Numbered from the stretch's first letter, positions 1 through 11,570 are shown. The stretch: DNA of 64,000 nt from Rhizoctonia solani (GCF_016906535.1 NC_057385.1:124001-188000); one strand, 5' to 3'. Numbers and translations are program-made. Notes: generated from the sequence alone by a model not told the origin.

Positions 1-999
1 GCCGCTCCAAAATTCCTATGGAATGAAGCATTGGCATACGCGTGCTACTTGAAGAATTGAGTACCTACGCAAGTGCATGGTACATTCTGGAAAACACCGT
101 TTGAGGCGTTCTGGGGACAAAAGCCCAACGTTAGCATCCTGCGACCTTGGGGTACCAAATGCTACGTACTTGATCAAGGTGAAAATCAATCAAAATTGGA
201 CTCCAAGACCTTCACAGCAACATTTGTAGGTATCTCTGATGTACAAGGCAAGAGTTAGTGTTACTACAAAACCAGAGCAAATCAGATATTGCACTCACGC
301 AATATCTTGTTCCCAAAGGACCATGCGGCAATCAAAGACGTTGCAGATAACATTGATTGGGGAGAATTGGTTGCTCCGCCCGCTGAGGGGGAGATGACTC
401 AAACTGACAGCGCTGCGGAACAACCAACCAAACCTACTGGAACAGGGGGAGCACATGTAGTTAGTAAAAACAAAGAAAATGACTTAAAACTACCTAGCAA
501 TAAAAAGCCTATAAAGAGCAAACTAAAGACTGAGGGAACGCCATTGAACTCACATACTCAACCAGTCCAACAACCTGTTGTCCCTAAGTCTAATACCTCT
601 TGCTCTAAGCCTGCTATGCGCACCAACCCTAGCGCTGTTACTACTCAGTCAATTCAAGCAATTAATGCACTCACCCCTGGTAGTGGAGATGGAATCCAAA
701 CCCGTAGTTGGAATCCTAACGCCCCTGCCATCTCTCTTGCAAGAGAAAGAGGCGGAGTCAAGATCTCCATTGATGACACCACCCCATCCGGTCAGTCTGC
801 ACCTAATACCTCAAACAAAATCACTAACCTAGCTGTAGAACTTGAGGACATCTTTGCTGGTTCTAGTGACACCAACAGCTCCAAGAGCAATGATCACCAC
901 ACATTCAGCCTACTCACCAACACCTCCTCCGTACTATCTGCACCTACCATCCCGTCTGAGCTTGCCTTGCACTGGATGCCCTGCCAACGCCGCAATTGA
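1..999 (+). pseudogene. copia integrase C-terminal region and linker
   Basis: Frame 1 reads through the end of a copia integrase. It has the conserved stretch around KTPFEAFWGQKPNV (about 91-132), then the RPWG.KCYV block and the LHSRNILFP block, followed by a Ser/Thr/Pro/Asn-rich linker of about 220 residues to 999. A TGA at 58-60 sits where family members have Arg before the PT motif, consistent with CGA to TGA. A TAG is at 256-258. The reverse transcriptase continues in another frame from about 996, so an indel lies near 970-998. The original protein was one Gag-Pol polyprotein. Confidence 0.8.
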
Positions 1000-2072
1000 C
1001 TACGTCCATTGACAGTACGCTGGCAGACAAATTTGGCTGCCTCCAGTTATCCGACTACACTCCAACCAAGCCAGATTCCCCCTTGGCAACAACTGGGCAT
1101 CTGGAACAATCCTGGGCCGCGTTGGCCAATCCGTCCAACCCAAACAACCACCCCACCATGGAGGAGGCCCTTGCAGGACCACAGGCAAATGAATGGTTGG
1201 AGGCAATGCGGAAGGAGGTCAGCACACTCAAGAGGATGGGTACGTACAAACACGTTGAACCCCCTAAAGATTGTAAACCCATTGGAAACAAATGGGTACT
1301 GACACTCAAACGGAACGCCAATGGTGAACCAGAATGCTACAAGGCGCAATTAGTTGCACAAGGGTTCAGTCAACAACCCGGCATTGATTTTGACAAGATG
1401 TTTGCACCTGTTGTACATCTTGACTTGATTTGTTCCCTTGCCTCACTTGCTAACAACAACAACTGGGACATTTGTCAGCTTGACGTCAATGCCGCTTACC
1501 TACACGCTGAAGTTGACAAAGAACTATATATGCAACAAATCCCCTACTTCAAAGATGGTACAAATTGTGTCCTCATGCTTAAACATTCTATTTACGGTCT
1601 GAAACAAGCCAGATGTATGTGGAACAAGCTATACAATACCAAACTCCAATCAATTGGCTACCGCCCCTGTCTCACCTACTTGTGTGTCTACTACCGCCTT
1701 GAAGACTACAAGGGTGAGTTATGCGTATCCATCATTGCTACGCATGTTGACAATTTGATTGTTATCACATCCACAAATACAACCAACTTTGCCATATCCA
1801 AATTACTTGGCAAATTTGATATGTGCAATTTAGGTCCCATACATTACTTTCTAGGTATTGCATTCAAACGCAACCGCAAGCGCGGTATCTTATGCCTCAA
1901 TCAAACCACTTACATCAACAACTTAGTTCACTTTGCAGGTCTTAAGGACGCTTTCCCCACCAATACACCCCTAAGTCCCAGCATTCAACTCACACGCTTT
2001 GATGGTGCTAAGCCAAAGTTTAATTATGGAACTTACATTGGTAAGCTCCTATATGTGGCTCTATGCACTTGA
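996..2072 (+). pseudogene. copia reverse transcriptase (RVT_2)
   Basis: This frame encodes a copia-type reverse transcriptase. Visible blocks are EEALAGPQANEWLEAM, NKWVLTLKRNANGE, LVAQGFSQQPGIDF, CQLDVNAAYLHAEV (first catalytic Asp in LDVNAAYL) and YGLKQARCMWN. The catalytic Y-x-D-D position reads THVDNLIV instead of the usual YVDDL, so one catalytic Asp is replaced by Asn and the enzyme is probably inactive. The frame ends in TGA at 2070-2072 within a motif that is normally ATRPDI, so this is again Arg to stop. The same frame then continues into connection and RNase H sequence. Confidence 0.85.
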
Positions 2073-3954
2073 CCCAACATTGCTTATGCCGTCGCACACT
2101 TAGCACAATTTACTACATGCTTTGGTCCAGCACACGTGACTCAGGTTAAGCGCCTAGTCCGTTACCTCAAGGGGACTTTGACCCTTGGCCTCACCTATTG
2201 CCGATTGGCCAAAGGCTTTGGCAAAATTGGTTACTCAGATGCCAACTGGGGCAGCAACTTTATTGACCATATGTTATGTATCACACAATTTTGCATTCAC
2301 AGCTCACCATCCACAATAATCTGTATATATCTGACTTTCTGATTTAATGGCCATTTGACTCCTATTTTCCATTATTCCTGTCATTACTCTATGTAATGGT
2401 CATATTGACTGTATATGTTACATATCGTTCAATAGAGCTCCTTTTGCTCGTTCTAACGCTGCCTGTCACGTGCTCATACGATAGGATCTCATGGAGATAT
2501 TAGCTTCACAAGAATCTATCTATGTGGCTCAAGTACCTTACTAATCATTATATTTGTATCTTTACATCTAGCTCATCACATGACTAGCTCTAACTTGGGA
2601 AATCAACCTTATTCCTAGCTTAGTTGAGTCATACCTCTCATGAGATTACTAAGGTTCTCCTTATCTGGTAATTTCTAGTGGCACTGCAAATCCTGCTTAT
2701 GAGTCATTCTGCTTGCCACCAGAATAACTCACACTGATGACTCACTCTAAGTGCTCATTGGCTGCCAAGCATTTCTTGATAGACTGAGTCATGTATTTAG
2801 ATGTTTCTATTTTTAACTAATTGCAGTTCAACCCAAGAGCAGTCACATTCCATCCTAGTCATATCTGTGCCTTCCCACCCACCAATCAAAGTCTTAGGAA
2901 GCACAGTCCTAAGCAAGTCATATTCATACTCTGACTAGGTGAATGACTCAGTAACCTTGCCACTCTAGGGTATAAAAGGGGACTCTTGCATACCCTTGGA
3001 GGGCACCCCACTTTACTCCACCTCACTGTTACTGTTGACTGTCACTCTTGGGTTTGGGCTTGCCCCCCTCAACTGTGTGATATATTGTGCCTCAAGATTT
3101 CAAATAACTTAAACTTGTATAAGTGGATCTCCCAAGTACCCATAGTGTGGAAAGGTTGTAGACCTGATACAGAGTTCTTAGGTTAAGTGAACAGAAGGCA
3201 ATCATCCTTAAAGAAGGATATATACTAAGTAACCAGTTAGTTCCTGCAACTAGGAGTGAAACTTACATAACTATCTCTGCCAAAGGAAACTTGAGCCAGT
3301 ACTCTTGCTCTTACAGAAATACTTACTAAGACACTTTACACTGAGAAAAGATGTATCTGTTGTTGATTGTATTCAAGATAGCTAGACCCAGAGAACCCTA
3401 AAGAAGCTACTTCTTTACTTAGCTTGGAAATTGGGAAATCTTCCAACACAGACTCTGCTCAGCACCAGAGTCTCAACCTCTTTTCCCCCAATTTACAACA
3501 CCATAAGTCCATCTCTGGACATGTATTCATGCTTGGCGGCGCAGCCGTTTCTTGGTCAGCTAAGAAGCAAGCAACTGTTGCTTTGTCAACAATGGAAGCC
3601 AAATATATGGCATTATTGCACGCATGTACCCAGGCCTTATGGATGCAACAATTCTTTGAAGAACTGTACCTATACACTGATTCACCAACCCTTATTCTCT
3701 CAGATAATCTTGCTGCACTCACTCTATCCATTGAATCTCAATTTCATGGACAATCAAAACACATCAACATACAACACCATTTCATGCACAATATTATTGA
3801 GAAACAGAAGGTAACTACATTGTACGTACCGTCCAACAAGAACCCAGCAGACGCCTTCACTAAAGCACTCCTGGCACCACAATTCAGGTACCTCATGAGA
3901 TCAATCATGGGCAAACCAATCAAAGAACCAATCAAAGACAAATTGATTAACTAA
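2073..3954 (+). pseudogene. copia RNase H, split by a solo LTR (2073-2271 and 3506-3954)
   Basis: The first part (2073-2271) encodes the connection region and the start of RNase H, with RYLKGTLTLGL and the catalytic YSDANW motif. The second part (3506-3954) resumes at the [17 protein letters not shown] motif and includes [12 protein letters not shown], the DNLAAL block and the [10 protein letters not shown] tail, ending at TAA 3952-3954. Removing the inserted LTR and one copy of the ccata TSD rejoins the two halves in the same frame. So the protein was continuous before the LTR arrived. Confidence 0.9.
2272..3500 (+). repeat. solo LTR, family E (1229 bp), TSD ccata
   Basis: The segment starts TGTTATG and ends ACAACA, giving TGTT/AACA ends. 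It is flanked by ccata at 2267-2271 and 3501-3505. It contains a TATA box (gggtataaaagggg, near 2968-2981), which gives its sense as plus. No internal region or second LTR is present, so it is a recombinational solo LTR. Its length and TATA context resemble family C LTRs, but I could not align it to them by eye. Short frames within it (for example 2986-3186) are not considered genes. Confidence 0.9.
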
Positions 3955-4073
3955 ATCAATCCTTGAATCAAAGTAATAGCTGAATAACTGAACATAAATG
4001 AATTGTAATGACTGGTTTTCTGAATAATTGAAATGTAATGATTTGTCCTAAATGTATCTACACTTAACTTGTT

Positions 4074-4083
4074 TAAGGGGGAG
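4074..4083 (+). other. copia polypurine tract
   Basis: The purine run aagggggag lies directly upstream of the TGTAGAAA start of the 3' LTR, the expected site of plus-strand DNA priming. Confidence 0.75.
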
Positions 4084-4348
4084 TGTAGAAATATTGTGTA
4101 AATACTAGAGTAATCTAGTATGTTCTATTGCAGTAACCAAGTCAAGTGTCAAGTCATTGTTATATGCGCAGTACCAGTCGCAGCACTCATTGGTATGACT
4201 CAGAAGGTTATACAAGGTATATAAGGAGGCCCTTTTGGCCCTCTAATCATCACCTCTATATTCACTTATTGTGTACTGTCTTTACTTTCTTATTACAATG
4301 TTTCTTTCATAGTATAAATACATTCTATTTTATCTAACTCTTTCTACA
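4084..4348 (+). repeat. copia 3' LTR (265 bp)
   Basis: The LTR begins TGTAGAAA and ends TTTCTACA, a perfect 8-bp terminal inverted repeat. It follows the polypurine tract. A TATA box (ggtatataagg) lies near 4216-4226. It is short for the window, as is typical of copia elements. Confidence 0.9.
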
Positions 4349-4353
4349 TTATC

Positions 4354-4885
4354 TACGGCAACAAGCAGCTATCCTTCAACAACAAGACCACTTATGGTGG
4401 TGGCAAGCTATCTGAGTACAACAACAAGACCGCTTAAGGCAGTGTAGAACTATTTAAGTGGCTAGCTAAGTAATTACCGGGCTATAAGGCCCTTGTACAC
4501 TGATTGGATGCAACAAGAGGTAATCAACCTGGGTGTTACCATGGTTGTTTGGCCTCCTTATATATTACAGAGGTGAACTAATTACAAATATACAATATGC
4601 AAAGCTATGACCAATAAGAGCCCCACTCCGCAGTCAGCCTTACTCATGCATACATGTTGCTGACATGTCATGATGACGTCATAGGTGGATGTGGCTATGT
4701 ATCCTGATTAAGTGTGGATGGGGACGTGGCTATGTATCCTGATTAAGTGTGGATGGGGACGTGGCTTGGGGCTTAGCGTATGATATAAGCGCCAAAGTCA
4801 CGTGATTGAAAATGTTGTCTGTTTAACTTTGTTTAAATTTGAGAAAATCGGAATAAATTCCGTGGTATTGATTGTGTCTACAACA
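4354..4885 (-). repeat. family A LTR, 5'-truncated (in plus reading)
   Basis: The sequence matches the A1/A2 LTRs from about position 90 onward, including the gaggtaatcaacctgggtg block, the TATA region, the gatataagcgcc and cacgtgatt blocks, and the terminal gattgtgtctacaaca. The first part is missing because the copia element interrupts it here. It contains a direct 35-bp duplication (see 4691-4760). Confidence 0.85.
4691..4760. repeat. 35-bp direct tandem duplication inside an A LTR
   Basis: Two identical 35-bp units, 4691-4725 and 4726-4760, each start gtggctatgtatcctg. Other A LTRs carry this segment once, so it is a local slippage duplication. Confidence 0.9.
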
Positions 4886-5000
4886 ATGCCTCATCCTCCC
4901 ATCCTCCCTCACAAACATGCCCCCCTTCACTAACATTATTGTTGCAGACACACTTATACCAAGGACAATGATTCTGATTTTCTCAATTTTAAACAAAGAC

Positions 5001-6176
5001 TGTCCTAGATGTCCTTAAGGGCCATCTAGGTAGCAGGTGCTTGTGGCTGTATGGACTTGTATCTAAACCACGTAAGGTGGTGTGGTAGCTACCTACAACA
5101 ACAAACTATCTATGTACAGTGACCAAGGCTGTAAGGGCAATGGCAAGTTATGTATCTACAATGAGTAGGTTGCTTAAGGCAACAAGTAAAGTGAAGACTT
5201 AGTAGTTACCAGCCTTAAGGGCCTTGTACAGTGTAGGGGATGTGACAAGAGGTAATCAACCTGGGTGTTACCATGGTTGGTTGGCCTCCTTATATATTAC
5301 AATCAAGAACTAATTACAAATGAATCTGTTGTAGACACAATCAATACCAGGGAATTTATTCCCATTTCTCGGATTTAAACGAAGGCAAACGGACAACATT
5401 TTCGATCACGTGACTTCGGCGCTTATATCATACGCTTAGCGCCAAGCCACGTCCCCTTCCGCGCTTATCTCAGCATACATAGCCACCTCCACCTGATGAC
5501 AACATTATGACACGTCAGTGACATGTATGCATGAGTAAGACCAACTGTGGAGCGGGGTTCTTATTGGTTATGATATTGCATATACTGTATTTGTAAATAG
5601 TCTACCTCTGTAATATCAGGAGGCCAACCAACCATGGTAACACCCAGGTCGATTACCTCTTGTTGCATCTTTCACTTGTACAAGGCCTTAGGCCAGTAAC
5701 TACTAAGTCACCACCACTTGTACTTGTTGCCTTAAGCGGCTCCCTCATTGTAGATACATAGCTTGCCATTGCCACTAGGGCCTTGGTCATTGTACTTAGA
5801 TAGTTAGTCGTCGTAGGTAGCATTCTCACCGCCTTAAGCGGTTTTACTTAGATCTATACAGCCACAAGCGCCCGCTACCTGGACGGCCCTTAAGGACATC
5901 TAGGACAGAATCATATCAAATACTGTATCTAATAAGAACCCTGCTCTATGGTTGGCCTTACTCATGCATACATGTCACTGACATGTCATGATGTTGTCAT
6001 AGGTGGAGGTGGCTACAAATGCTGATTAAGTGTGGGTGGGGATGTGGCTCAGTGCTTAGCATATGATATAAGCGCCAAAGTCATGTGATCAAAAACTAGT
6101 CTGTTTGCCTTTGTTTAAATTCGAGAAAATAGGAATAAATTCCCTGGTATACATGTGTCTACAACAAAGACAAACA
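5001..6176 (-). repeat. family A solo LTR, TSD aagac, itself interrupted
   Basis: The pieces 5001-5326 and 5913-6176 (590 bp) start TGTCCTAGATG and end GTGTCTACAACA, so the element sense is minus. The TSD aagac is at 4996-5000 and 6177-6181. It is inserted in the outer A LTR and holds another A LTR at 5327-5907. Confidence 0.93.
5327..5907 (+). repeat. innermost family A solo LTR, TSD gaatc
   Basis: This 581-bp LTR starts TGTTGTAGACAC and ends TCTAGGACA. The TSD gaatc is at 5322-5326 and 5908-5912. It keeps more CpG sites than its hosts; for example it reads caggtcgattacctc where most copies have TG or CA. That fits it being younger. Confidence 0.93.
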
Positions 6177-6274
6177 GACAACATTTTTTGATCACATGAC
6201 ATTGGCGCTTATATCATATGCTAAGTGCCAAGCCATGTCCCCACCCACACTTAATCAGCATTTGTAGCCACCTC

Positions 6275-8136
6275 TGTTATAGAGTAGGATTTTATGACTA
6301 TGTAATTATATACAGAATATAATAAAGTTATTAATAGATCAGTTATCCATGGATATAAAATGCAATAGACTAGCTATATAAGGGTAAATTAGGTTAGTAA
6401 TCAGGGTGATCCCTACACTTAACAAGTAATCAAGCAATTACTGCAGATGCAGGTGATTGGTTATGCTTATACCTATAGTATGAAAGTTAGTATTGAGTCT
6501 TAGTTACCTACTACAATTTATCTGGACTTGTTAGTAATTTATTTGACTGAGATTGCACTCAGTTAAGGTGTATATGCCGCTCTCAAGGCCTTAAACTCTC
6601 CCAACTGACTTACTCAAGAGGTTCAGGGTTGCCCTAGAGCCTTTCCTAGCTACCCAGTATCTGTTGGGACCTTGCTAGAGGCTATATGCGCCGAGATACC
6701 TTACAGGTTAAGTTCAGTGAGCTTAAGAGGCTAAGAAAGCAAAATAAGACACTCTAAACTAAGCTAAGAAGATCTAATAGATCTTCAAGTTCACACAAGG
6801 GGTAAGAATGGGATGAAAAGAAGATGTATTCAAATGGTGTCCCTCAAGGGCTTTATATGCCCCAGAGGGAGAACAAATAACTATATACATGATGTGCAAA
6901 AGAGGAAGTTACATGAGAGGTACAGTCTCAGCTATTTGATACATCAAGACCAATTAGTCCCAATAAGTCCTAGTGGGATAGACCCAAGGCTATTTATAGA
7001 ATGTTCTAGAGCATACAGCACTAAATTACACTAGTGTGAATGCTAAAAATAACCTTGAGGCAAGGTAGGATCTCATAGAAAAAGCTAGAAACTTAAATGG
7101 TTAGTATCTCCATCAATTTGGCTCATGTTGTATACCACTGTAATGTGGGTACTTGCTAGTGGGTTGGGCGCTTAAGGCCATACTACTACAGACAAAGCTA
7201 ATCTGCTAACTACCTAAGGCTATACTAATGCCGCTGTAAGGCGGACTTCTACTGGGATCCAGTGACAAAGGGGGCTTAGCCCTGGAGGTGTGGTAAGCAC
7301 AAGTAAAAGGGGTTAACTTCTGAAGAACTGGGGGCTGGCTACTTAGCTGGCTGGGGGTCCTCCTCAATGGTATGGGACAAGGTAAAATTGACTTGGGGTC
7401 TCCAAGCAATTTTCCTGCTGTATATATAGACAAGAACGCACTATTTACATGGTCTGTGCGCGTGAGAAAAGAAGTACATACAACAAATGAGAAGCATGCT
7501 GTGGGCTGCACAGAAGCGTGGATTTCTTCTAAGCGCCCTTGGCACGGCATCTCAGCGCATCTTGGCGAAATAAGCGCCGAGATCACGTGATCGAAAAACA
7601 TAAGATAACAAGTTCGTAAAAAATACTAAAAATAATAGAAAATTCAGGCAAATCTAGTGGTATAATTTAGGAGGTTGTAACAGCTCAGAATCAGACAATT
7701 CCATTTTGGGAACTGAGTTGCCGGAGCCTCCAACCTATTGGTATTTGTCCGCATAGTTATATGCCTATCTCCTGCCAAGATATTGGCGTTGGCGTGCCCC
7801 GCCAACCTTTGGCGCTTATTTGCAATGACTAAGCACCAGCTTGCATGCTTACTTGCACTTGTTCTATGGTCTGTAAGTACCGTTCCTACATATGAATGTA
7901 TGATACAAAAAATACTATAAATCATAGAAATAATAGTATAACCACTTTGAATAATTAGTATATATATGCAAGCACAATGAGGAAATAAAGGATAAAAGGT
8001 CTCATAGCACTGCCAGTTTCCAAATATAGTAATGTTCATGCCCATATTTGGATAGAGCAAGTATTATTACTCCAGTTTGCACTATTCACTATTGGCAATC
8101 AGGGGTGCATATGTCTAAATTAGTCATTCCATAACA
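6275..8136 (-). repeat. C-like solo LTR (family D, about 1300 bp), TSD acctc, split
   Basis: The ends are TGTTATAG and CCATAACA, with TSD acctc at 6270-6274 and 8137-8141. The pieces are 6275-7125 and 7688-8136. The middle (about 6820-6900: ctttatatgcccc, then aactatatacatgat) parallels the minus-sense reading of family C LTRs (ttttataccctgag, then gtatatacatgat). I therefore take it as a diverged relative of C with TATA on the minus strand. Confidence 0.8.
7126..7682 (-). repeat. family B solo LTR, TSD gctca
   Basis: This 557-bp LTR starts TGTTGTATACC and ends GGAGGTTGTAACA. TSD gctca is at 7121-7125 and 7683-7687. It is the deepest layer on this side of the nest. It carries the B TATA stretch (tatatatagac), the ggtaaaattgacttgg block used by the predicted self-primer, and the aataagcgcc..cacgtgat module. 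Confidence 0.93.
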
Positions 8137-8559
8137 ACCTCCACCTATGACAACATCATGACATGTCAGTGACACATATGCATGAGTAAGGCCAACCACA
8201 GAGCAGGGTTCTTATTAGATACAGTATTTGATATAATGCATTGTAAATAGGCTACCTCTGTAATATATAACAAGGCCAACCAACCATGGTAACACCCAGG
8301 TCAATTACCTCTTGTTGTATCTTTACACTGTACAAGGACCTCAGGTCCAGTAACCACTTAGTTGTACTAGTCCACACCCGCCTTAAGTGGCTTCTCAATT
8401 GTACTTGGTTAGCTTGCCATTTCCCTTACAGGCTTGGTTGCTGTAGTATAGTTAGTTGTCATTGTAGGTAGCACTGACACCATCTTAAGCAGTTTGTCTT
8501 ATATTTACATATGGCTGTAAGTGCCTGCTGCCTCAACATCCTTACAGATGTATAGGACA

Positions 8560-8869
8560 ATGATCCTGCATCCACCTATCCCACATCCTCCTATCCCACA
8601 TCTCCTATCCTGCATCCCCCCTGTCCCCCATTCCTGCTAACTAACATTACCCCCATCCCCCATCCTCCCTCATTAACATGCTCCCCTCACTACATAACCC
8701 TCTCACTAACATAACCCTCTCACTAACATGCCCACTCACTAACATTATCACCTGTCCCCCCTATCCCACATCTCCTCTTACTAACACAGAGAAAAGAAAT
8801 CCACCTAAATTCAGATGGGTCAATCAGGTCCCATTTACATGGGTATCCCACCTAATTTAGGTGAGTAAC
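8560..8869. repeat. pyrimidine-rich simple repeats; no gene
   Basis: Imperfect units such as cctcctatcccacatc and ctcactaacataaccct run from about 8570 to 8790. The same kind of sequence at 4886-4939 is the other side of the split target, so the outer A LTR inserted into this tract. From 8800 to 8869 there are short palindromes around cccatttacatggg. Nothing coding is seen. Confidence 0.7.
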
Positions 8870-9445
8870 TGTCCTAGATGTCTATAAGGACGTCAAGGCG
8901 GGGGGGCGCTTGCGGCCGGTGTATACAAGTGAGAACCACGTAAGGCAGTGAGCAAGCTACCTACAATGACAACAAGCTATACTACAGGGACCAAGCCTAT
9001 AAGGGCATTGGCAAACTATCTAAGTACAACAATGAAGCTTAAGGCGGTGTGGAACTAGTGACTAAGTAAGTTTTGCTGGGCTATAAGGCCCTCATACAAA
9101 TGTGGGATGCAACAAGAGGTAATTGACCTGGGTGTTACCATGGTTGGTGTGCCTCCTTATATATTCTACATAGCTGCTAATTACAAATACAATATATCAC
9201 ATATGTAGTCCAATAAGAACCCCGCTCCGCAGTTGGCCTTACTCATGCATGTGTCACTGACGTGTCATGATGACGTCATAGGTGGAGGTGGCTACGTATG
9301 ATGAGTAAGCGCAAAGGGGGACGTGGCTTGGTGCTAAGCGTATGATATAAGCGCCAAGTCACATGATCAAAAATGTAGTCTGTTTGCCTTTGTTTAAATT
9401 TGAGAAATGGGAATAAATTCCCTGGTATCAAGTGTGTCTATGACA
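8870..9445 (-). repeat. family A solo LTR, TSD gtaac
   Basis: This 576-bp LTR starts TGTCCTAGATG and ends GTGTCTATGACA. TSD gtaac is at 8865-8869 and 9446-9450. It reads aggtaattgacct at about 9118, identical to the predicted primer-binding site of A1 and A2. Confidence 0.93.
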
Positions 9446-9911
9446 GTAACTCACCTGTTGTTACATACAAAAACCAGGTGACCACATTTTGGTGGGCAAC
9501 CCATCTAAATTGTTGATACACATTTCTGGCAGTTCTTGGGTTGCTTTAGATGATTTTCTCACTTACTTTCCTACAGTATGACCTCATGAGATTTTACATA
9601 TTAATGACAGCTAATTTTTGTAGTATAGCTGGTACATGCAGCTAAAAGTACACAGGACAAACACCTAAACCTACATACAACTGCTGTTCTTTTGCACCAG
9701 TCACTTGTCACATGCATTTTGGGGTATAGCAGCTGACACACATAAGTGCTCAAGATGGTTGCAAGTTTGAATCCCAGGGCAACCAGATGGTCCAAAAATA
9801 ATAAAATAGCAGAGAACAGAATGAAAGCAAGGAAAAACAAAAAATGATGATGAATAAAGTCAAAGTCAAGAGTCTGGCAGGGGGGTTGTCTATTTGTGGG
9901 AGCGCAGGTTG
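9446..9911. other. non-LTR spacer, no gene seen
   Basis: No convincing coding frame is present. Around 9750-9795 the sequence ggttgcaagtttgaatccc, followed by a short complementary ggcaacc, resembles a tRNA T-arm or polymerase III B box, so a tRNA-derived SINE remnant is possible. I see no matching A box at a normal distance. Confidence 0.3.
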
Positions 9912-10470
9912 TGTTGTAGACACAATCAATACCAGGGAATTTATTCCCATTTTCTCAAATTTAAACAAAGGCAATCAAAGGACATTTTCAATCACGTGAC
10001 TTTGGCGCTTAGTGTATGATATAAGCGCCAAGCCACGTCCGCCTTTGCGCTATTCAGCATATGTAGCCACCTCCACCTATGACATCACCATGACATGTCA
10101 GTGACACATATGCATGAGTAAGGCTGACTGCGAGTGGGGTTCTTATTGGATTAGGTATTGCATATAATGTATTTGTAATTAGTTTACCTGTAGAATATAT
10201 AAGGAGGCCAACCAACCATGGTAACACCCAGGTTGATTACCTCTTGTTGCATCACAACACTGTACAAGGGCCTTATAGCCCAGTAAATACTTAGCTCCAC
10301 ACCTTAAGCATTCTCATCACTGTACTTAGGTAGCAGCCTTAGCGTCTTGCCACCGTAGTTAGTAGTTAGCACATTGTAGGGTAGAACCTTGCCACCTTAA
10401 GCAGTACATTGTACTTAGTCACACGGCCACAAGCGCCCGCACCCTTGACGTCCTTATAGACATCTAGGAC
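9912..10470 (+). repeat. family A LTR, plus sense, end altered
   Basis: It begins TGTTGTAGACAC and follows the A consensus through the catggtaacacccaggttgattacctc block to catctaggac. The terminal A is replaced by tgtcctggaca, which looks like the start of another A-type end. No TSD was found, so it may be a recombinant or truncated copy. Confidence 0.8.
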
Positions 10471-10629
10471 TGTCCTGGACACGGTCACATGACCAGTACA
10501 AGTGGTTGCATGCTGGCCCAAGCCCAAATTTGGGGGGTAGCAGGTGTAATCATGGGTTGTCAGCAGAGGAATAATAGGGCTCTATGGCTTAGTGGTCAAG
10601 CTGGTTCAATTCAGGCTAGTTCTATTTTC
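10471..10629 (+). other. possible tRNA-derived fragment; otherwise nothing
   Basis: At about 10577-10618 the sequence ctatggcttagtggtcaagc fits an internal polymerase III A box (TGGCNNAGTGG). It is followed closely by ggttcaattc, a poor B box. The spacing is too short for a tRNA. At best this is a SINE relic. Confidence 0.25.
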
Positions 10630-10875
10630 CTCTATTTATGACAAGGACAGCATGAGAAAAGAAGAGCAGAATGGAAATGAGGAGCGTGCTGCAGGCTGCG
10701 CAGAAGCGTGGATTTCTCCTAAGCACCCTTGGCACGGCATCTTGGCGCGGTATCTTGGCATCATAAGCACCCAGATCATGTGATTGAAAAACATAAGATA
10801 AAGAGTCTGTAAAAAAAAGTAAAAATATCAGAAAAAATAGGCAAATCCAATGGTGTAAATAAGGAGATTGTAACA
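10630..10875 (-). repeat. family B LTR fragment (3' half in plus reading)
   Basis: It matches B LTRs from the gtgagaaaagaag block through gaagcgtggatttctcctaag and gatcatgtgattg to the terminal ggagattgtaaca. The first 300 bp and about 25 bp after the TATA region are missing. Confidence 0.8.
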
Positions 10876-11219
10876 GGAGTACCCTAGCTTCTTTCACTTG
10901 CAGCACAGCTTCTTCTCCCCACAGTCAACCAAAATTTGGTGTACTCTGAGTCACCAAATGATCCTGCTGCTTCAAGCACACCGGGAGTATTATCCTGGTA
11001 TTCCTTTCATGCCATGGCATTATGGTACCCCAACTATTGAACATTTCTTTGGCTTATGTTGCTCATTTGTACCCAATTTCACCTTCTCACAACTTGTGGA
11101 TATTTACAAACATGCCAAAATGCAACAGCATCTACTAGCAACCAGTCAGTTTTGTCATGACCCATGCCTTTGCTGGCATGTCTCCTGACCAGGCCACCTA
11201 CTAATAGGATACCCCACAG

Positions 11220-11570
11220 TCTTTAGAAGGCCGCATATACTCACATATATGCAGTCAGAACTGTCATTACTCTAAGCGCTCATGACTTAGAGACTGACAG
11301 TCCCCAGGGTCACATGACCCCTCCCTCCAGTCCTTTATCAAATACTATACTAAACTACTACGGATTTGAGGTGGGGGGGGGATGACATAATCTATAATAA
11401 TATATTATTCAGACCTTGCCTGTAGACTCCCTTAACATTGGGTCCGCGGCTAGGGGGGCAGGGGGAGTGCAACATCCCCCAGCAATATATTATTCATATA
11501 TCACTGTGCATCACATATACTATATATATCTTTGACAGTGGATATATATGGTAATAACCTTTCCAGATAC
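11220..11570. other. AT-rich stretch, nothing coding
   Basis: Contains repeated aatatattattca and tatatat tracts around a G-rich patch (ggtccgcggctaggggggcaggggg at about 11441-11465). The two aatatattattca copies (about 11398 and 11483) flank that patch. This could be a small MITE-like insertion, but no clear termini are visible. Confidence 0.3.

Larger units (their letters stand above)
1..4348 (+). mobile_element. Ty1/copia LTR retrotransposon, 5' part outside window
   Basis: The order integrase C-terminal part, linker, RVT_2 reverse transcriptase, RNase H, polypurine tract, 3' LTR is the Ty1/copia (Pseudoviridae-type) order. The 5' LTR, gag, protease and integrase core lie left of the window. 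The copy is dead: it has in-frame stops at 58-60, 256-258 and 2070-2072, a frameshift near 970-998, and a 1.2-kb solo LTR inside RNase H. The five bases after the 3' LTR (ttatc, 4349-4353) are the expected right TSD; the left one is out of view. A family-A LTR fragment resumes right after it, so the copia element probably inserted into that LTR. Confidence 0.9.
4940..8559 (+). repeat. outer family A solo LTR, split in three pieces
   Basis: The pieces are 4940-5000, 6182-6274 and 8142-8559, about 572 bp in total, the size of a full A LTR. It starts TGTTGCAGACAC and ends TATAGGACA, so its sense is plus. Two separate insertions split it: an A LTR at 5001-6176 and a C-like LTR at 6275-8136. Flanks are attat (4935-4939) and atgat (8560-8564), a plausible TSD with one change. 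Confidence 0.88.

Noticed and set aside
8560..8800. CRISPR-like or satellite array
   Set aside because: The units vary in length and sequence with no constant repeat and spacer; it is a pyrimidine-rich simple repeat in a fungal genome.
10577..10618. tRNA gene
   Set aside because: An A-box-like stretch is followed too closely by a weak B box; no acceptor stem or anticodon arm can be drawn.
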